Position numbers and translations under genes: made by a program. A model generated the notes under the pieces. The model searched no databases. It worked only from the letters and a program-made list of their open reading frames with translations, and was not told where the DNA came from. A stretch of DNA of 64,000 bases from Cohnella fermenti. Its GTDB lineage: Bacteria > Bacillota > Bacilli > Paenibacillales > Paenibacillaceae. The stretch lies in assembly GCF_004801405.1 (NCBI RefSeq), contig NZ_SSOB01000049.1, forward strand, positions 1-64,000, read 5' to 3'. Below, piece after piece: positions 1-10,236 of the stretch (position 1 is its first letter; each line of letters begins with the position of its first letter).

Positions 1-186
1 GAGACGAATCGGCGGAATGGGGGGACGGCCCGTCGTACTCGTGTAGAAGGGCCTCGTTTTCTCCGTAATAAAGGAGAAGTCGATATGCATATCGATTAGC
101 CGGAGCAAGTGATCTTCAGGAACTAACCTATCCGTACTGGCCATTTCGACTTGAAATCTTCCTTGGTTGAGATGCTCGGAGCTCAT
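1..186 (-). CDS. IS1182-like transposase, N-terminal fragment cut by window edge
   Basis: An open frame runs from an ATG at 186-184 to base 1 without a stop (62 codons visible). It contains LVPEDHLLRLID followed by FSFITEKTRPFY and GRPPIPP, the N-terminal pattern of DUF772/IS1182-type transposases (established family knowledge). A GGGGGA ribosome site lies about 5 bases before the ATG. The rest of the gene, including the catalytic acidic residues, lies outside the window, so it cannot be judged intact. Fairly sure of the family, less sure of the exact IS group. Confidence 0.75.
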   Translation of the reverse strand, partial: MSSEHLNQGRFQVEMASTDRLVPEDHLLRLIDMHIDFSFITEKTRPFYTSTTGRPPIPPIRL

Positions 187-272
187 GCTCGTCCCCCACA
201 TTCATTCGCTTTTTCTATATGATAACACATTACCGCGTTAATTAATTGAAATGTCTTTTTCAACAACCTGGT
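1..272 (-). mobile_element. Partial insertion sequence (IS1182-like), one end
   Basis: The transposase fragment is preceded by about 85 bases of AT-rich DNA that end in CTTTTTCAACAACCTGG (255-271). Read outward on the minus strand this is CCAGGTTGTTGAAAAAG, which resembles terminal inverted repeats of this IS class. The base composition changes sharply after about 272. The exact end and any target duplication cannot be set without the other terminus. Confidence 0.5.
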
Positions 273-546
273 TTTTAGCATTAAAACTTTCGTCGGAGGC
301 GGCACCGAATCCAGCCGAACCGGGCGCGTCCCTCCCACGATCCCGCCGCTCCTCTCCATCTCGTTTTTCCTCGTTCCCCCGGCTCGTTCCCGCATTTTTT
401 GACAAAAATCCGCTTTGAATCGTGAATGGTGTCGAATTGTTTAGTTTTTTTTAAGTGGCGTTCTTTATACTTAGGTCTGGAGAACTGAGCCTTCGGAAGG
501 GGCGCGGTTGGCGTAATGCCAATTCCATGACAGAGAGAGGGATATA
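273..546. other. Upstream region of the surface-protein gene
   Basis: No coding signal of its own. It carries a TATACT (466-471) that could be a -10 element but has no convincing -35 at normal spacing, and an AGAGAGGG ribosome site just before the ATG at 547. No operator was recognised. Confidence 0.4.
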
Positions 547-3500
547 ATGAAGGGATCAATCGGTAGGCTGTTCAGTCGGAGAAGAATCGCTGCGGTGCTT
601 GCTTGGATGCTTGCCCTGCAGCTGGTTCTGTCAGGGTACTCGTCTGGCTCGAGAGTCGCAGGCGCGGAGCCGGAGAAGCCGGTCAAGTACATCACGTTCT
701 TGTACACGGACTTCGTTCAAGCTTCCAACCGTTTGGTGTTTAACGGCAGCTCCAGCTATGTAGGGAGCGGGGGCGATTCCGGCAATCTTCGCCTGACTCC
801 GAACCAAGGCGACAAGTACGGCACCGTGTTCAACAAAGAGAAAGTTTCGTTGCGGGCCGGCACCGGCTTCAGTACATATTTTACGTTCAAGATGACGAGT
901 CCGGGAGGAACGACGGGCACCCCTCCGGGCGCGGACGGCATCGTGTTCGCCCTGCAGACGCGTTCGAACAGCGCAGGCAGCCTCGGCGGCGGCATGGGCT
1001 TCGAGAACATCACGAACAGCGTCGGCATCGAGTTCGACACGTTTAACAACGGCTCTTCACAGTGGGGCAATAACGGAGACCCGAGCGACAATCACGTCGC
1101 CGTCGACTTTAACGGTGTGGTTACCCACGGCAAGAACGGCAATCCGGCGGCCGTCAACGTAACGGGCATCGACTTCAACTCGGGGAGCGACGTGCATGCC
1201 TGGATCGACTACAGCACGGTCGAACAGAAGCTGTACGTTTATCTTAGCTCGAACGCAAACCGGCCGACGACGCCGACTTTGACCCAGAGCAATGTCAATC
1301 TCCAAAGCTACCTCGGCGCCGAAGAGATTTACGCCGGCTTCACGGCGGCGACGGGATCGGCATGGCAGAATCACGACATCGAGCAATGGTACTTCACGAA
1401 CAAGTATGATCCGATCGACTTGAACAGTGCGACTTATGTCGAGGCTCCGAGTATTTTCTCGGTGACGTCGGCCGTGTATGAGCCGCCTGTCCCACCTTCG
1501 GTAGAAGGAGCCGTCTATCGCAAGGCGGATGTAAGGCTGGTCGATTCGAAGGGCAATCCGGGACCGGATTTGAACCTCATTGTGGAGAAGGAAGACAATG
1601 TTACCTTCCTCGATCCGGACAACGACTTGGCTCCGCTCGATACGGCGCCAAGCCTTGCGACGGATTCGAACGGACAAGCGACTTACTATTATATGGCGAC
1701 GGACATCGCTCAGGCCGTACCGAGCTTCCGAATCTCGACCGAGTACGGGGCTTATTACGATCTGAAGATTACGGTTGCTCCAACGGTAGAGACGGGAGAG
1801 CCCATTCCGCAATACATCGCGGACAATCCGACCGATCAGCGAGCGGTCATTCCTGTCCAAGTAGTCAATACCGGCGGGGAGAATACCATATGGGGCGTCG
1901 ATTACAGAGAGAAGACGGATGACGACAGCAACGTCTGGATTCCATATTCGGGCACAGTTCCCAAGGCAGTTCTGGATACCTCCGGCACGTATAACGTCAC
2001 GCTGCAAGGCTTGAAGGAAGATACGTATTACGAGGTTCGAGCGTATGCCATCAACTCGAAGGGCGAAGATAAAGGCGAAGCCAAGACCTTCGCCGTTCAG
2101 ATGCCGATGCCGAAGGAGCAGCTCACGTATCTGAACGCAGGACCGTCCAAGATTTACCGGGACGATGCGGAGTACGCAACGGTTGTTGGCCAGAACCTGT
2201 ATTGGCTGCTGAAGCGTCTGCCGCATACGGATCTGAGCGTTAAGCTGACCGGAGAGGACAATACGGAATACGTCATTCCGCGTTCCGATATCCAGTCTCC
2301 GACCAACAACTCGCTGAAGATCAAGCTGCCGACGATAAGCGGCGAGAAGCTGCCGCTCGGCAAGTACGATATCAGTATCGGACATGAGTACTTCGACAGC
2401 AAGCTGTTCGAGAATGCGATCGAATTGACGGATGATCCGGCTTACCGCTCGATCAACTACGAGGTTGTGACGGTAGAGAACCCGAAAGTACGTCCCGATC
2501 CGAATGACGTTGAAGAGATCGAACTGCGCGGTCCGTTCGTCGTCAACGCATCCGAGCCGAACATTTATCGTCTGCGCGACACGAATTCGGTGGTCACGCT
2601 TAACGATAATCTGTTGTTCAAGGGGACGGATCTTACCGTCGACAAGTCAACGGGAGAGATCACCGGTAACGGCAGATTCTACGTTAACGGCAAGAATACG
2701 ATTCCGCTTCTATCTACGTATACGGTCTATGAGGGGCAATTCAGCTTCACGCCGGCCACCTTCCGCTTCACTTTGAACGGAGGATTGGCGGGAGCGGCTT
2801 CGGACCTGACCGGTCTCAATATGCCGGTGTCCGTCAACTCGTTCACCTTCATCAAGGGCGGCATTCGCATCTCCGGCAGCGCCAACCTCGGCTTCAAGGC
2901 GGCCGGTACGACGATCGGTGCCTCGGCCGACGTCGAGGCCCTCGAGTTCAAGCAGAACCGCTTCGATCTCGCAGCCAAATTCGAGGTTCCGGCGGAGTTC
3001 AAGTCCGGCCCGCTCGAATCGGCGGCGCTGCGGTTCTCGATCGACACCCGTGTGCCTCAATTCGGAGTCGGGGCATCCGCCGAACTGAAGAAGGCGAAGA
3101 TCGGCTTCGACATCGACCTGCTTATCGTCGACAAGAAGCTCGATTCGATCAGCTTCGCCGTCCAGAAGGAGATGAAGCTCGGCTCGACGGGCGCGCAGTT
3201 GACGAAGCTCGGCGGCGGCGTGTCCAACATGACGGCCTTGTCGCAGGCTCCGCTGACCTTCTCCGTTCTGGCGGGCATGTCGGACTACATCACGCCGAAG
3301 CTTGCCGGCACTTATATGGTGAACGGCAACGACCTGAAGGTGTCGCTGTCCGCCAACCACTTCGAGGCATCGGGCAAGCTGGCAATCTACAAAATCAACA
3401 TCGCAGGCGTCAACATGTTTGTCGTGTTCAACCCGACCGGCTACAAGGGCTACAACCGGGCCGGCTTCGACTTTGACGCGCAGATCAACATCATCGACAT

Positions 3501-6500
3501 CATTGTCGGGCAGGTTGCGGCCAGCTACTTCCAAGGCTCGTCCTTCGCAGGCTACGCCAAGGCAGCCGTGCAAATCCCGGGCAGCGTTCCGCTTGTCGGC
3601 GGCTATAAGCTGACTTCGGCGGAAGTGGGCGTCGATTCGAGCCGATTTAAGGGCGCACTGTCCGTCATCGGCATCGGGTTCACGGTGAAGTATCCGTTCT
3701 CGACCAAGAGCTTTGACTGGGACGTCGACCTGAGCTCGACGATCAAGAACGTGGCTAATGCAGTCGTGAATACGGCCAAGAGCATCTACAACACCGTCAG
3801 CAGCTGGTTCTGGTATACCGACCCGAACACAGCCGGAGAATGGACGGCAGCGGACACGGGCGACATCCCGGGCGTCACCGGGGAGAAGCTGTTCTCCGCC
3901 AGCGATATTCGTTCGACCGCCTTCGGCACGTACAACGCTGCCAAGTTGGCGACCGTCGTCGCGGAGACGAACCCGAGCGTCGAGAAGTCCGGCGGCAAGT
4001 TGGTCCATTCCTTCGCCGTCGACAAGGCCTATTCGGGTCTGATCGCGATCGAAGGGGAGCAGGCGAATCTCAGCCTTACTCGTCCGAACGGCGCACCGTA
4101 CGAGATTGTGTTCGAATCGGAAGACGAGGCCAAGATCAACGCCTACTACGACGAGTCCGCGGACAAGACGGTCGTGGCGGTCGATCTGACGCCTGGCACC
4201 TGGAAGCTTAGCTCGGCAAACAGCCTGAGCCTGGCGATTCATAAGGTACTGTTCCGCCATTCGTCGCTGTCGCTCGCCGATGCGGCCGAACTGCTCGACG
4301 GCTCGGATGTGCAATCGATGATTCCGGTCACCTTCGCGAAGCGCGGCAAGTACCTCGTCGAGCTCGAGGAGACGGTTGCAGACGCTCTGCTGCTGAAGTC
4401 GGACGGCCGTCCGTACGCAACGGAAGCAAGCTCGGCAAGCGAAGCTTACAATACGCAATGGGTTGCGGAAGACGGCAAGCTGTATCTTCTCGTCGAAGCG
4501 CCGGAAGCGGGAACGTGGTATGCGATCGCCGGAGCGGAGGCTCATGCGAACCTGTACCGCATGGCGTCCGATGCCTCGATGAGCGAAGCTCTCGCCTGGA
4601 TCGAAGGCTCCGAGTTCGTCTCAGCTGCGAACTTCACGGGACTTAAGGGCTCGCGAGTTCTTCTCGAGATCCAAGGCGCAAGCACGGAGACCAAGCTATA
4701 CCGTCCAGACGGTACCGAGTATCCGCTCGTAACGGACTCGTCCGACGAGGACTGGAACGCGGTGTTCGACGCTTCGCAAGGCGTTATCCGCGCGCTTGTC
4801 GATGTCGATCAAGAAGGCGTCTGGCTGGTCAAGTCGAACGGCTTCACCGATTCGTTCGGTCTGACGCTGTCGGGCCGGATGACGATGGAAGAATTGACCG
4901 ACGAGACGTCGACGATTACGTACTCGCTGCGAATCGGCGAGAAGGGCAAGTATCTGTTCGATATCGCGGGCGGAGACGCCAGCACGAAGATTTACGGCAT
5001 CAACGGGCAGGAAGTGGCCGTCATCACCGACGAGAATGCCGCTAACCGCAACGCGATTGTGGATGCCGAAGGGCTGATGGTAACGGTGGACGCATCGGCT
5101 GCCGGTACGATCAAGATCAAGACGAAGCTTAACGCTTCGATCAAGCAATACCTGCTGACTCCGATTCCGGAAGTGACCAAGCTCAAGGCATCGGCACAGC
5201 TTGCACGCAATACGTACGAGGTCGAATGGAAGGTCGAGAACGCCAAGCAGGATACGAAGGTTAGCCTGATTCTGGCGAACGGCGACAAGGACGAAGAAGG
5301 CAAGATCGTTCCGGTCGGCGATGTGCTCGCATCCGATCTGCCGGCGACGGGCATCCGCACCGTGACGCTTCCGGAAGGGTATCTGCCGGGAGACTATTAC
5401 CTCGCGGTTGTCGCGGACAGCGAATCGTACGGCCCGATCTACAAGACGTTAAACGATCCTCTGACGTACCAAGCTGTGAAAATGCAGCCGAAACCAACGT
5501 CCGTCCAAGCGACAGCGATCGGCAACGGAGAGGTCCGGATCAGCTTCACCGATCCGGGGTATGCAGAGACGACATCTTACCGGATCTATCCGGCCGATGT
5601 GAACGGCAATGTGGACTTTAACGGAACGTCCTATGAGGGCGAAGTCGCTTCGGGCAACGGAGCGAACCAAACGATTGTCCTGTCCGGCATCGAGACGGGA
5701 GTCGATTACCGGTTCCGCGTCATGGCTATCAAGGCGGAATACGGAACGATTGCGGGAGTCAACGACGACACGCTCATCAATCTGTACGTCAGCGAACTGT
5801 CTGACCCGGCCAGCGTCACCCTGCCGGTTCCGAATCCGGCGAAGCTGACCGTCTCTTACCTGGACGACGGCGACAGCGTTCCGCTGCAAACGTACTATCC
5901 GTACAACGTCACGGATGAGACGCTTGCCGGTCTGACCGCCGAAGAGAAGCAAGCTCTGCAGCATACGTTGGCGGTTACGTCCGCGAGCGATGTCGTTCTC
6001 AAGGCGCAGAGCGACCAGAACGCAACGATTAAGCTGTATGTGGACGGCGACGAGGTTGCGGCGTCCGGCGGAACCCCGGGAGAATTCCATCTCGGCGAGC
6101 TGAGCGAGAAGGCGTACACGATCGAGGTTGAAGCCGTTAATAGCGCAGGAGACGTCAGCTACTCCTACGGAAGACTGGTTGTCGATCGTACGGCTCCGTA
6201 CCTGTACCTGAAGACGGCGGTTAACGGACAAGTCATTGAAGGCGACCGCGTTAAGCTGGAAGGCGTATCGGAAGCGGGAGTTACGCTGACGATTAACGAT
6301 ACGGTCGTACCGGTCGACGCAATGGGCCATTACATCTATTACGCCGCCATTCCGGCGACGGGATCGCTGCCGATCGAGATGATCGCAATCGATCAGGCAG
6401 GCAACGAGACGATTCATCGCTTGGAGGTATTCTCCTCCGGCGAAGCGGTTGCGGGAGAGACGGCAGTCGATCTCGGCGCGCTCGGAACGGACGACGGCAT

Positions 6501-8973
6501 CTTCACATCGACGTTCGAATCGTCGGTTGCGGATTACGAGCTGGGGCTCGATGTCCGCACGAAGCAGCTTCGCGTCTGGGCCGTTCCGGTCGATCCGGAA
6601 GCTACGGTGACGATTGCGGGTCAAGCGGCCGATGAGCAATTCTCGGCGCAAGTTCCCGTCACCTTGGGGATGACGATTCCGATTGTCGTAACAGGCGCAG
6701 ACGGAATTGCCACGAAGTCGTACTCCATCGAGGTGAAGTCGGAATCCGATCTGGCGAGCCTCAGCGGGCTTGAACTGGAAGGCATCCTGTCCGACAATAC
6801 GGCTTCCGAAGAGTCGGTCGAGCTGTCTCGCTCGTTTAACGGTTCCGTCGACAGCTATGACGTCGCGGTCTCGTCCGATATCGAGTCCGTCAAGGTTACG
6901 CCGACCGTTGCGGCGGCAGGCTCGCTGATTAGAGTGGGCGAAGCGGTTGTGGCATCCGGCCAAGCTTCGGCTGCCATTCCTATCGCAACGAGCGAAGCCG
7001 GAACGACAATCACGGTGGATGTGCTATCGCTGAACGAAGCCTCGGCAGCGACTCCGGATTGGACTCTGGCGACGACGTACACGCTTCACGTCACTCGCGC
7101 AGCGAGCAGCGACGCATCGCTCGCGCAGCTTCAACTGTCCGGCATCTCGATGACTCCATCCGTGTTCGACAGCGAGGTGTTCGAATATAACGCCCGTGTC
7201 GGAGCAAGTGTAGAGTCCGTTCAATTGAATTACGCTGCTGCTGATTCTGACGCCGCCGTGACCTTGAACGGGGACAACGTAAGCTCCAGCGGAACGAGCT
7301 CCTTGGTGCTCAATCAAGGAACGAATCGCTTCGCGCTGAACGTACAGGCGAAGGATGGCTCCGAACAGACCTATCAGATCGTTATTTACAAGGACAAGGA
7401 GTTCTCGCAAGCTCTCTTGCTGAGCGATCTGTCGGTCGACGGCCTTGAGCTGACTCGCGAATTCGCTCCGCTCGTTCGCAACTACGCCGTAACGAAGGAG
7501 ACGCTGGGCTCTTCCGTGAAGATCACGGCAGTTGCGAATGTCGAAGGAGCGACGGTCAAGGTCAACGGAGTCGTCGTGGACGATAACGACATCGCTCTGG
7601 CGAACCTTAACGTCGGCGACAATTCGGTTCTGATTCAAGTCGAATCGCCGGACAAGTCGGAGACGAACCTGTACTCGATTGGCATTACCCGCAGCTTTGT
7701 CGGCGGCGGCAGTTCCTCCGAGACGTTCAACGTTAAGGTGAACAACGGCGACAACGACAAGATCGCCAAGGGTGTGAAGACGGAAGAGAACGGCAAAACG
7801 ATTCTGAAGGTGACATTCCTTGCCGACGAGACCAAGAAGTTGCTCGAGAGCGAGGGTGCGAATCCGGTCATTACGATCGACGCGGGCATGACGCCGGACC
7901 GCATGACGACCGAGCTGACGGCCGATCTGGTCGAGAAGATGAAGGAGAAGGACGCCATTCTGTTCTTCGACGCGGGAGGCTCGACCTATCGCCTTCCGAC
8001 CTCGGCCATCGATCTGACGCAGATTCGCAATACATTCTCTTCGGGCTCGCTTGAGGATATCGTGGTCAAGGTGGATATCCGTCTTGTCGGCGAAGACGAG
8101 AGCCAGTCCATCGCCAAGCAGGCGGCCGCGTCGGGAGCTGCGGTTATCGGAACTCCGGTGGAGTTCACGATTACGTACACGTATAACGGACGGACGATCG
8201 AAGCGGATCGCTTCTCCGAATACGTACAACGCTCCATCGCTCTGCCGGAAGGAACCGCGGCTTCGCAGATCACGACCGGCGTCCGCATCGCGGAAGACGG
8301 CACGCTGCAGCACATTCCTACCGTCGTGACGCGAGTAGGCGATCGCGAGTTCGCCGTCATGAACAGCTTCACGAACAGCGTCTACACGCTGATCTCGAAC
8401 AAGGCGACCTTCCCGGACATCGCGGGCAAGTGGTCGCAAGACGCGATTGAGAACCTCGCATCCCGCAAGATACTGGCGGGGCAAGGAGACGGCACGTTCG
8501 CACCGACCCGCGGCGTCACCCGCGCGGAATTCGCGGCGATGATCGTCCGGGCGCTCGGGCTTCCGACGCAAGCGGACGGCAGCTTCTCCGACGTGAAGAC
8601 GAAGGATTGGTACGCATCGTCCGTCGCCTCGGCGAAGGCCTATGGCCTGATCAACGGCTACACGGACGGCACGTTCCGTCCGCAGCAGACAATCACGCGC
8701 GCCGAAGCCGTCGCCATCCTGAACAAGGCATGGGTTCTCGTCGGCAAGAGCGCAATCAGCGAATCCGACTCGGCATTGACGCTCGAGAAGGTTGTCGACC
8801 AAGCCGACATTCCGACTTGGTCGAGAGCGGCGATCGGTTCGGCTCTGCAGCTCGGTCTCCTGACCGGCTACGTCGACGGCTCCGTGAAGCCGCTCCGCAC
8901 GGTCACGCGCGAAGAGACTGCCGCGATGCTGCAGAACCTGCTCATCCGCAGCGACCTGATCGATTCGAACTGA
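547..8973 (+). CDS. Giant secreted lectin-domain / SLH-anchored surface protein
   Basis: A 2808-residue protein, probably exported and held on the cell wall. Residues 1-40 form a signal peptide (basic MKGSIGRLFSRRR start, then a hydrophobic stretch). Residues about 48-290 look like an L-type (legume) lectin fold, with GADGIVFALQ and VGIEFDTFNN motifs. The middle holds Ig/FN3-like modules; one FN3-like stretch begins near residue 1645. Residues about 2080-2390 are cadherin-like beta-sandwich repeats (LSGLELEG, LAQLQLSGI, LSDLSVDGL). Three SLH repeats follow from about residue 2622 to the end (FPDIAGKW, FSDVKTKDWYA), which bind secondary cell-wall polymer. It is transcribed alone and followed by a strong terminator. 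The ligand is unknown; a role in sugar or surface adhesion is inferred from the lectin domain. Confidence 0.9.
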   Translation: MKGSIGRLFSRRRIAAVLAWMLALQLVLSGYSSGSRVAGAEPEKPVKYITFLYTDFVQASNRLVFNGSSSYVGSGGDSGNLRLTPNQGDKYGTVFNKEKVSLRAGTGFSTYFTFKMTSPGGTTGTPPGADGIVFALQTRSNSAGSLGGGMGFENITNSVGIEFDTFNNGSSQWGNNGDPSDNHVAVDFNGVVTHGKNGNPAAVNVTGIDFNSGSDVHAWIDYSTVEQKLYVYLSSNANRPTTPTLTQSNVNLQSYLGAEEIYAGFTAATGSAWQNHDIEQWYFTNKYDPIDLNSATYVEAPSIFSVTSAVYEPPVPPSVEGAVYRKADVRLVDSKGNPGPDLNLIVEKEDNVTFLDPDNDLAPLDTAPSLATDSNGQATYYYMATDIAQAVPSFRISTEYGAYYDLKITVAPTVETGEPIPQYIADNPTDQRAVIPVQVVNTGGENTIWGVDYREKTDDDSNVWIPYSGTVPKAVLDTSGTYNVTLQGLKEDTYYEVRAYAINSKGEDKGEAKTFAVQMPMPKEQLTYLNAGPSKIYRDDAEYATVVGQNLYWLLKRLPHTDLSVKLTGEDNTEYVIPRSDIQSPTNNSLKIKLPTISGEKLPLGKYDISIGHEYFDSKLFENAIELTDDPAYRSINYEVVTVENPKVRPDPNDVEEIELRGPFVVNASEPNIYRLRDTNSVVTLNDNLLFKGTDLTVDKSTGEITGNGRFYVNGKNTIPLLSTYTVYEGQFSFTPATFRFTLNGGLAGAASDLTGLNMPVSVNSFTFIKGGIRISGSANLGFKAAGTTIGASADVEALEFKQNRFDLAAKFEVPAEFKSGPLESAALRFSIDTRVPQFGVGASAELKKAKIGFDIDLLIVDKKLDSISFAVQKEMKLGSTGAQLTKLGGGVSNMTALSQAPLTFSVLAGMSDYITPKLAGTYMVNGNDLKVSLSANHFEASGKLAIYKINIAGVNMFVVFNPTGYKGYNRAGFDFDAQINIIDIIVGQVAASYFQGSSFAGYAKAAVQIPGSVPLVGGYKLTSAEVGVDSSRFKGALSVIGIGFTVKYPFSTKSFDWDVDLSSTIKNVANAVVNTAKSIYNTVSSWFWYTDPNTAGEWTAADTGDIPGVTGEKLFSASDIRSTAFGTYNAAKLATVVAETNPSVEKSGGKLVHSFAVDKAYSGLIAIEGEQANLSLTRPNGAPYEIVFESEDEAKINAYYDESADKTVVAVDLTPGTWKLSSANSLSLAIHKVLFRHSSLSLADAAELLDGSDVQSMIPVTFAKRGKYLVELEETVADALLLKSDGRPYATEASSASEAYNTQWVAEDGKLYLLVEAPEAGTWYAIAGAEAHANLYRMASDASMSEALAWIEGSEFVSAANFTGLKGSRVLLEIQGASTETKLYRPDGTEYPLVTDSSDEDWNAVFDASQGVIRALVDVDQEGVWLVKSNGFTDSFGLTLSGRMTMEELTDETSTITYSLRIGEKGKYLFDIAGGDASTKIYGINGQEVAVITDENAANRNAIVDAEGLMVTVDASAAGTIKIKTKLNASIKQYLLTPIPEVTKLKASAQLARNTYEVEWKVENAKQDTKVSLILANGDKDEEGKIVPVGDVLASDLPATGIRTVTLPEGYLPGDYYLAVVADSESYGPIYKTLNDPLTYQAVKMQPKPTSVQATAIGNGEVRISFTDPGYAETTSYRIYPADVNGNVDFNGTSYEGEVASGNGANQTIVLSGIETGVDYRFRVMAIKAEYGTIAGVNDDTLINLYVSELSDPASVTLPVPNPAKLTVSYLDDGDSVPLQTYYPYNVTDETLAGLTAEEKQALQHTLAVTSASDVVLKAQSDQNATIKLYVDGDEVAASGGTPGEFHLGELSEKAYTIEVEAVNSAGDVSYSYGRLVVDRTAPYLYLKTAVNGQVIEGDRVKLEGVSEAGVTLTINDTVVPVDAMGHYIYYAAIPATGSLPIEMIAIDQAGNETIHRLEVFSSGEAVAGETAVDLGALGTDDGIFTSTFESSVADYELGLDVRTKQLRVWAVPVDPEATVTIAGQAADEQFSAQVPVTLGMTIPIVVTGADGIATKSYSIEVKSESDLASLSGLELEGILSDNTASEESVELSRSFNGSVDSYDVAVSSDIESVKVTPTVAAAGSLIRVGEAVVASGQASAAIPIATSEAGTTITVDVLSLNEASAATPDWTLATTYTLHVTRAASSDASLAQLQLSGISMTPSVFDSEVFEYNARVGASVESVQLNYAAADSDAAVTLNGDNVSSSGTSSLVLNQGTNRFALNVQAKDGSEQTYQIVIYKDKEFSQALLLSDLSVDGLELTREFAPLVRNYAVTKETLGSSVKITAVANVEGATVKVNGVVVDDNDIALANLNVGDNSVLIQVESPDKSETNLYSIGITRSFVGGGSSSETFNVKVNNGDNDKIAKGVKTEENGKTILKVTFLADETKKLLESEGANPVITIDAGMTPDRMTTELTADLVEKMKEKDAILFFDAGGSTYRLPTSAIDLTQIRNTFSSGSLEDIVVKVDIRLVGEDESQSIAKQAAASGAAVIGTPVEFTITYTYNGRTIEADRFSEYVQRSIALPEGTAASQITTGVRIAEDGTLQHIPTVVTRVGDREFAVMNSFTNSVYTLISNKATFPDIAGKWSQDAIENLASRKILAGQGDGTFAPTRGVTRAEFAAMIVRALGLPTQADGSFSDVKTKDWYASSVASAKAYGLINGYTDGTFRPQQTITRAEAVAILNKAWVLVGKSAISESDSALTLEKVVDQADIPTWSRAAIGSALQLGLLTGYVDGSVKPLRTVTREETAAMLQNLLIRSDLIDSN

Positions 8974-9006
8974 TCGGATAGCTAGGCAAGTATCCCAGCA
9001 AGGCAC

Positions 9007-9051
9007 AAACGGCATTCCCGTCCGGTTCCGGACGGCGAATGCCGTTTTTTT
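9007..9051 (+). terminator. Rho-independent terminator after the SLH protein gene
   Basis: ACGGCATTC and GAATGCCGT form the outer stem, GTCCGG/CCGGAC the inner one, followed by seven T. It begins 34 bases after the stop codon. Confidence 0.9.
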
Positions 9052-9130
9052 GCACATTTATTTATTGCCCGTATCGCGTCTTCGCCAAGCTTCCCCGACA
9101 TACTCGGACGCCGTCCGCCAGATGCCAAGA

Positions 9131-9316
9131 ATTTATGTGAAAATTCACATTCATGCAGCACGATAACGGGCCGGTTGACCGGTTTTATGTGAAAAATAGC
9201 ATACATAGAGAAAATTCCAGCTCGAACCGCCGCATGTATGCTAAAAACAACATAAAACACCGTGATTTCCGCCCAATGCGAGCCGACGAATGTGAAAAAC
9301 CGCATAAAATCGAATA
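9131..9316. repeat. Dispersed palindromic intergenic repeat, copy a
   Basis: Begins with the perfect palindrome ATGTGAAAATTCACAT (9135-9150) and continues with spaced words of the type TATGTGAAAAATAGCATACA, ATGTATGCTAAAAACAACATA and ATGTGAAAAACCGCATAAAA. The same words recur in the same order near 23.5, 28.2, 35.7, 38.7 and 56.6 kb. It lies between the 3' ends of two convergent genes. A reading frame happens to stay open through it (starting MQHDNG) but its end is frameshifted relative to copy b. Confidence 0.85.
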
Positions 9317-9525
9317 AGACAAAGACAGCGGACGAGAGAGGCGGATCGCGCCTTGGCGCGCCGTCGCCCATACGGACTCACTGCCGAGGAAAAACGAAGC
9401 GGGGGAGCGGCATCGGGGGATCTCCTTGAGGCGGTGGAAGCCGTTATCCGCCGCAACAGCGAACTCAGCCAGGTACGGACGGCACTCTATCTGCTGCTAA
9501 GCGGCGGAGTATATCGCATCCGCAT

Positions 9526-10122
9526 TCACTCCAGCGCGTCAGGCGGTATGGGCAGGCTCTGCACGATCCCGTTCATGCTGAACGAGGCGCAGGGCATCGT
9601 CTGCGAATGGATCGTGTCGTCCCCGGAATAAACTTCGGTCAGTTCGTAGCGGGTTCCATCCAATACGTATTGCTCCAACGTTAAATTAGAGAGGTCGACA
9701 ATCCAATATTCCGGCACGCCGTACTGGGCATACACGACCCGCTTCTTCACCTTATCCCTCCGGCGCGAATGCTCGGAGGTGACTTCTACCACAAGATCGG
9801 GAGCTCCGTTAATGCCCCTGTTGCTAATGATCGACATTCGGCTTCGATGGATGATAACAAGATCCGGCTGCCTGACCTCCGTGTCGGACAAGATGACGTC
9901 GATCGGCGATGCGACGATGATATAATCGTTGCGACAACTGGTTGTGAGTATATAGTGCAACACGCCGGTTATCGACTGGTGAGTAAACGTAGGAGACGGG
10001 CTCATGAGCTCCAGTACGCCGTCAGAGATCTCGTAACGCTTCTCATCGTCGACCATATTGGCATACATCTCGTACGTCACGGGATATTCCCGGATGAGCT
10101 CTTCATAGGTTTTCTTCTTCAT
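9526..10122 (-). CDS. Uma2-family PD-(D/E)XK nuclease-fold protein, copy 1
   Basis: A 198-residue protein of the Uma2 (formerly DUF820) family, whose members share a restriction-endonuclease-like fold; cellular roles are mostly unknown. Family motifs are visible: RYEISDGVLELMSPSPTFTH, RQPDLVIIH, GAPDLVVEVTSEHS and YGVPEYWIVD, supplying the expected acidic residues. The ATG at 10122 follows an AGGAGAGG ribosome site. Together with promoter and leader hairpin it is nearly identical to 27416-28012, so it is one of two recent copies. No partner gene is next to it. No evidence for restriction or toxin activity. Confidence 0.85.
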   Translation of the reverse strand: MKKKTYEELIREYPVTYEMYANMVDDEKRYEISDGVLELMSPSPTFTHQSITGVLHYILTTSCRNDYIIVASPIDVILSDTEVRQPDLVIIHRSRMSIISNRGINGAPDLVVEVTSEHSRRRDKVKKRVVYAQYGVPEYWIVDLSNLTLEQYVLDGTRYELTEVYSGDDTIHSQTMPCASFSMNGIVQSLPIPPDALE

Positions 10123-10167
10123 GCGGCTTCTCCTCTCCTATTAAAAAAACAAGTCCTATTAAAAAAC

Positions 10168-10217
10168 AAGCACCCCGGCAAAGAAACACGGCTCGTGTTC
10201 GACTTTGCGAGGTGCTT
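10168..10217 (-). terminator. Leader terminator/attenuator before uma2 copy 1
   Basis: On the minus strand AAGCACC pairs with GGTGCTT, with CGCAAAG/CTTTGC and AACAC/GTGTT extending the stem. A U-rich run follows at once (10161-10166 and a second one at 10142-10148), then the uma2 ribosome site. It lies between a consensus promoter and the start codon, so it would terminate uma2 transcription unless disrupted. It may also end the M4 protease transcript, whose stop is 37 bases upstream. The same arrangement exists at copy 2. Confidence 0.8.
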
Positions 10218-10236
10218 CCCCGACATAATTACCATC

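Noticed and set aside
2710..4545. Large minus-strand frames under the SLH protein gene (also 1057-2385, 5449-6963 and 7024-9057)
   Set aside because: They are shadows of the plus-strand gene; translations are Arg/Val-rich without motifs or ribosome sites.
9135..9150. Crp/Fnr operator (TGTGA...TCACA) in the repeat palindromes
   Set aside because: Spacing between half-sites is four bases rather than six, and the sites lie at gene 3' ends, not promoters.
9353..9631. Plus-strand frame before uma2 copy 1
   Set aside because: It overlaps the antisense of uma2, lacks a ribosome site, and only its first 50 codons are outside known sequence; no family seen.
9526..10122. Uma2 protein as part of a restriction-modification or toxin-antitoxin system
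   Set aside because: No methyltransferase, antitoxin or other partner gene is next to either copy.
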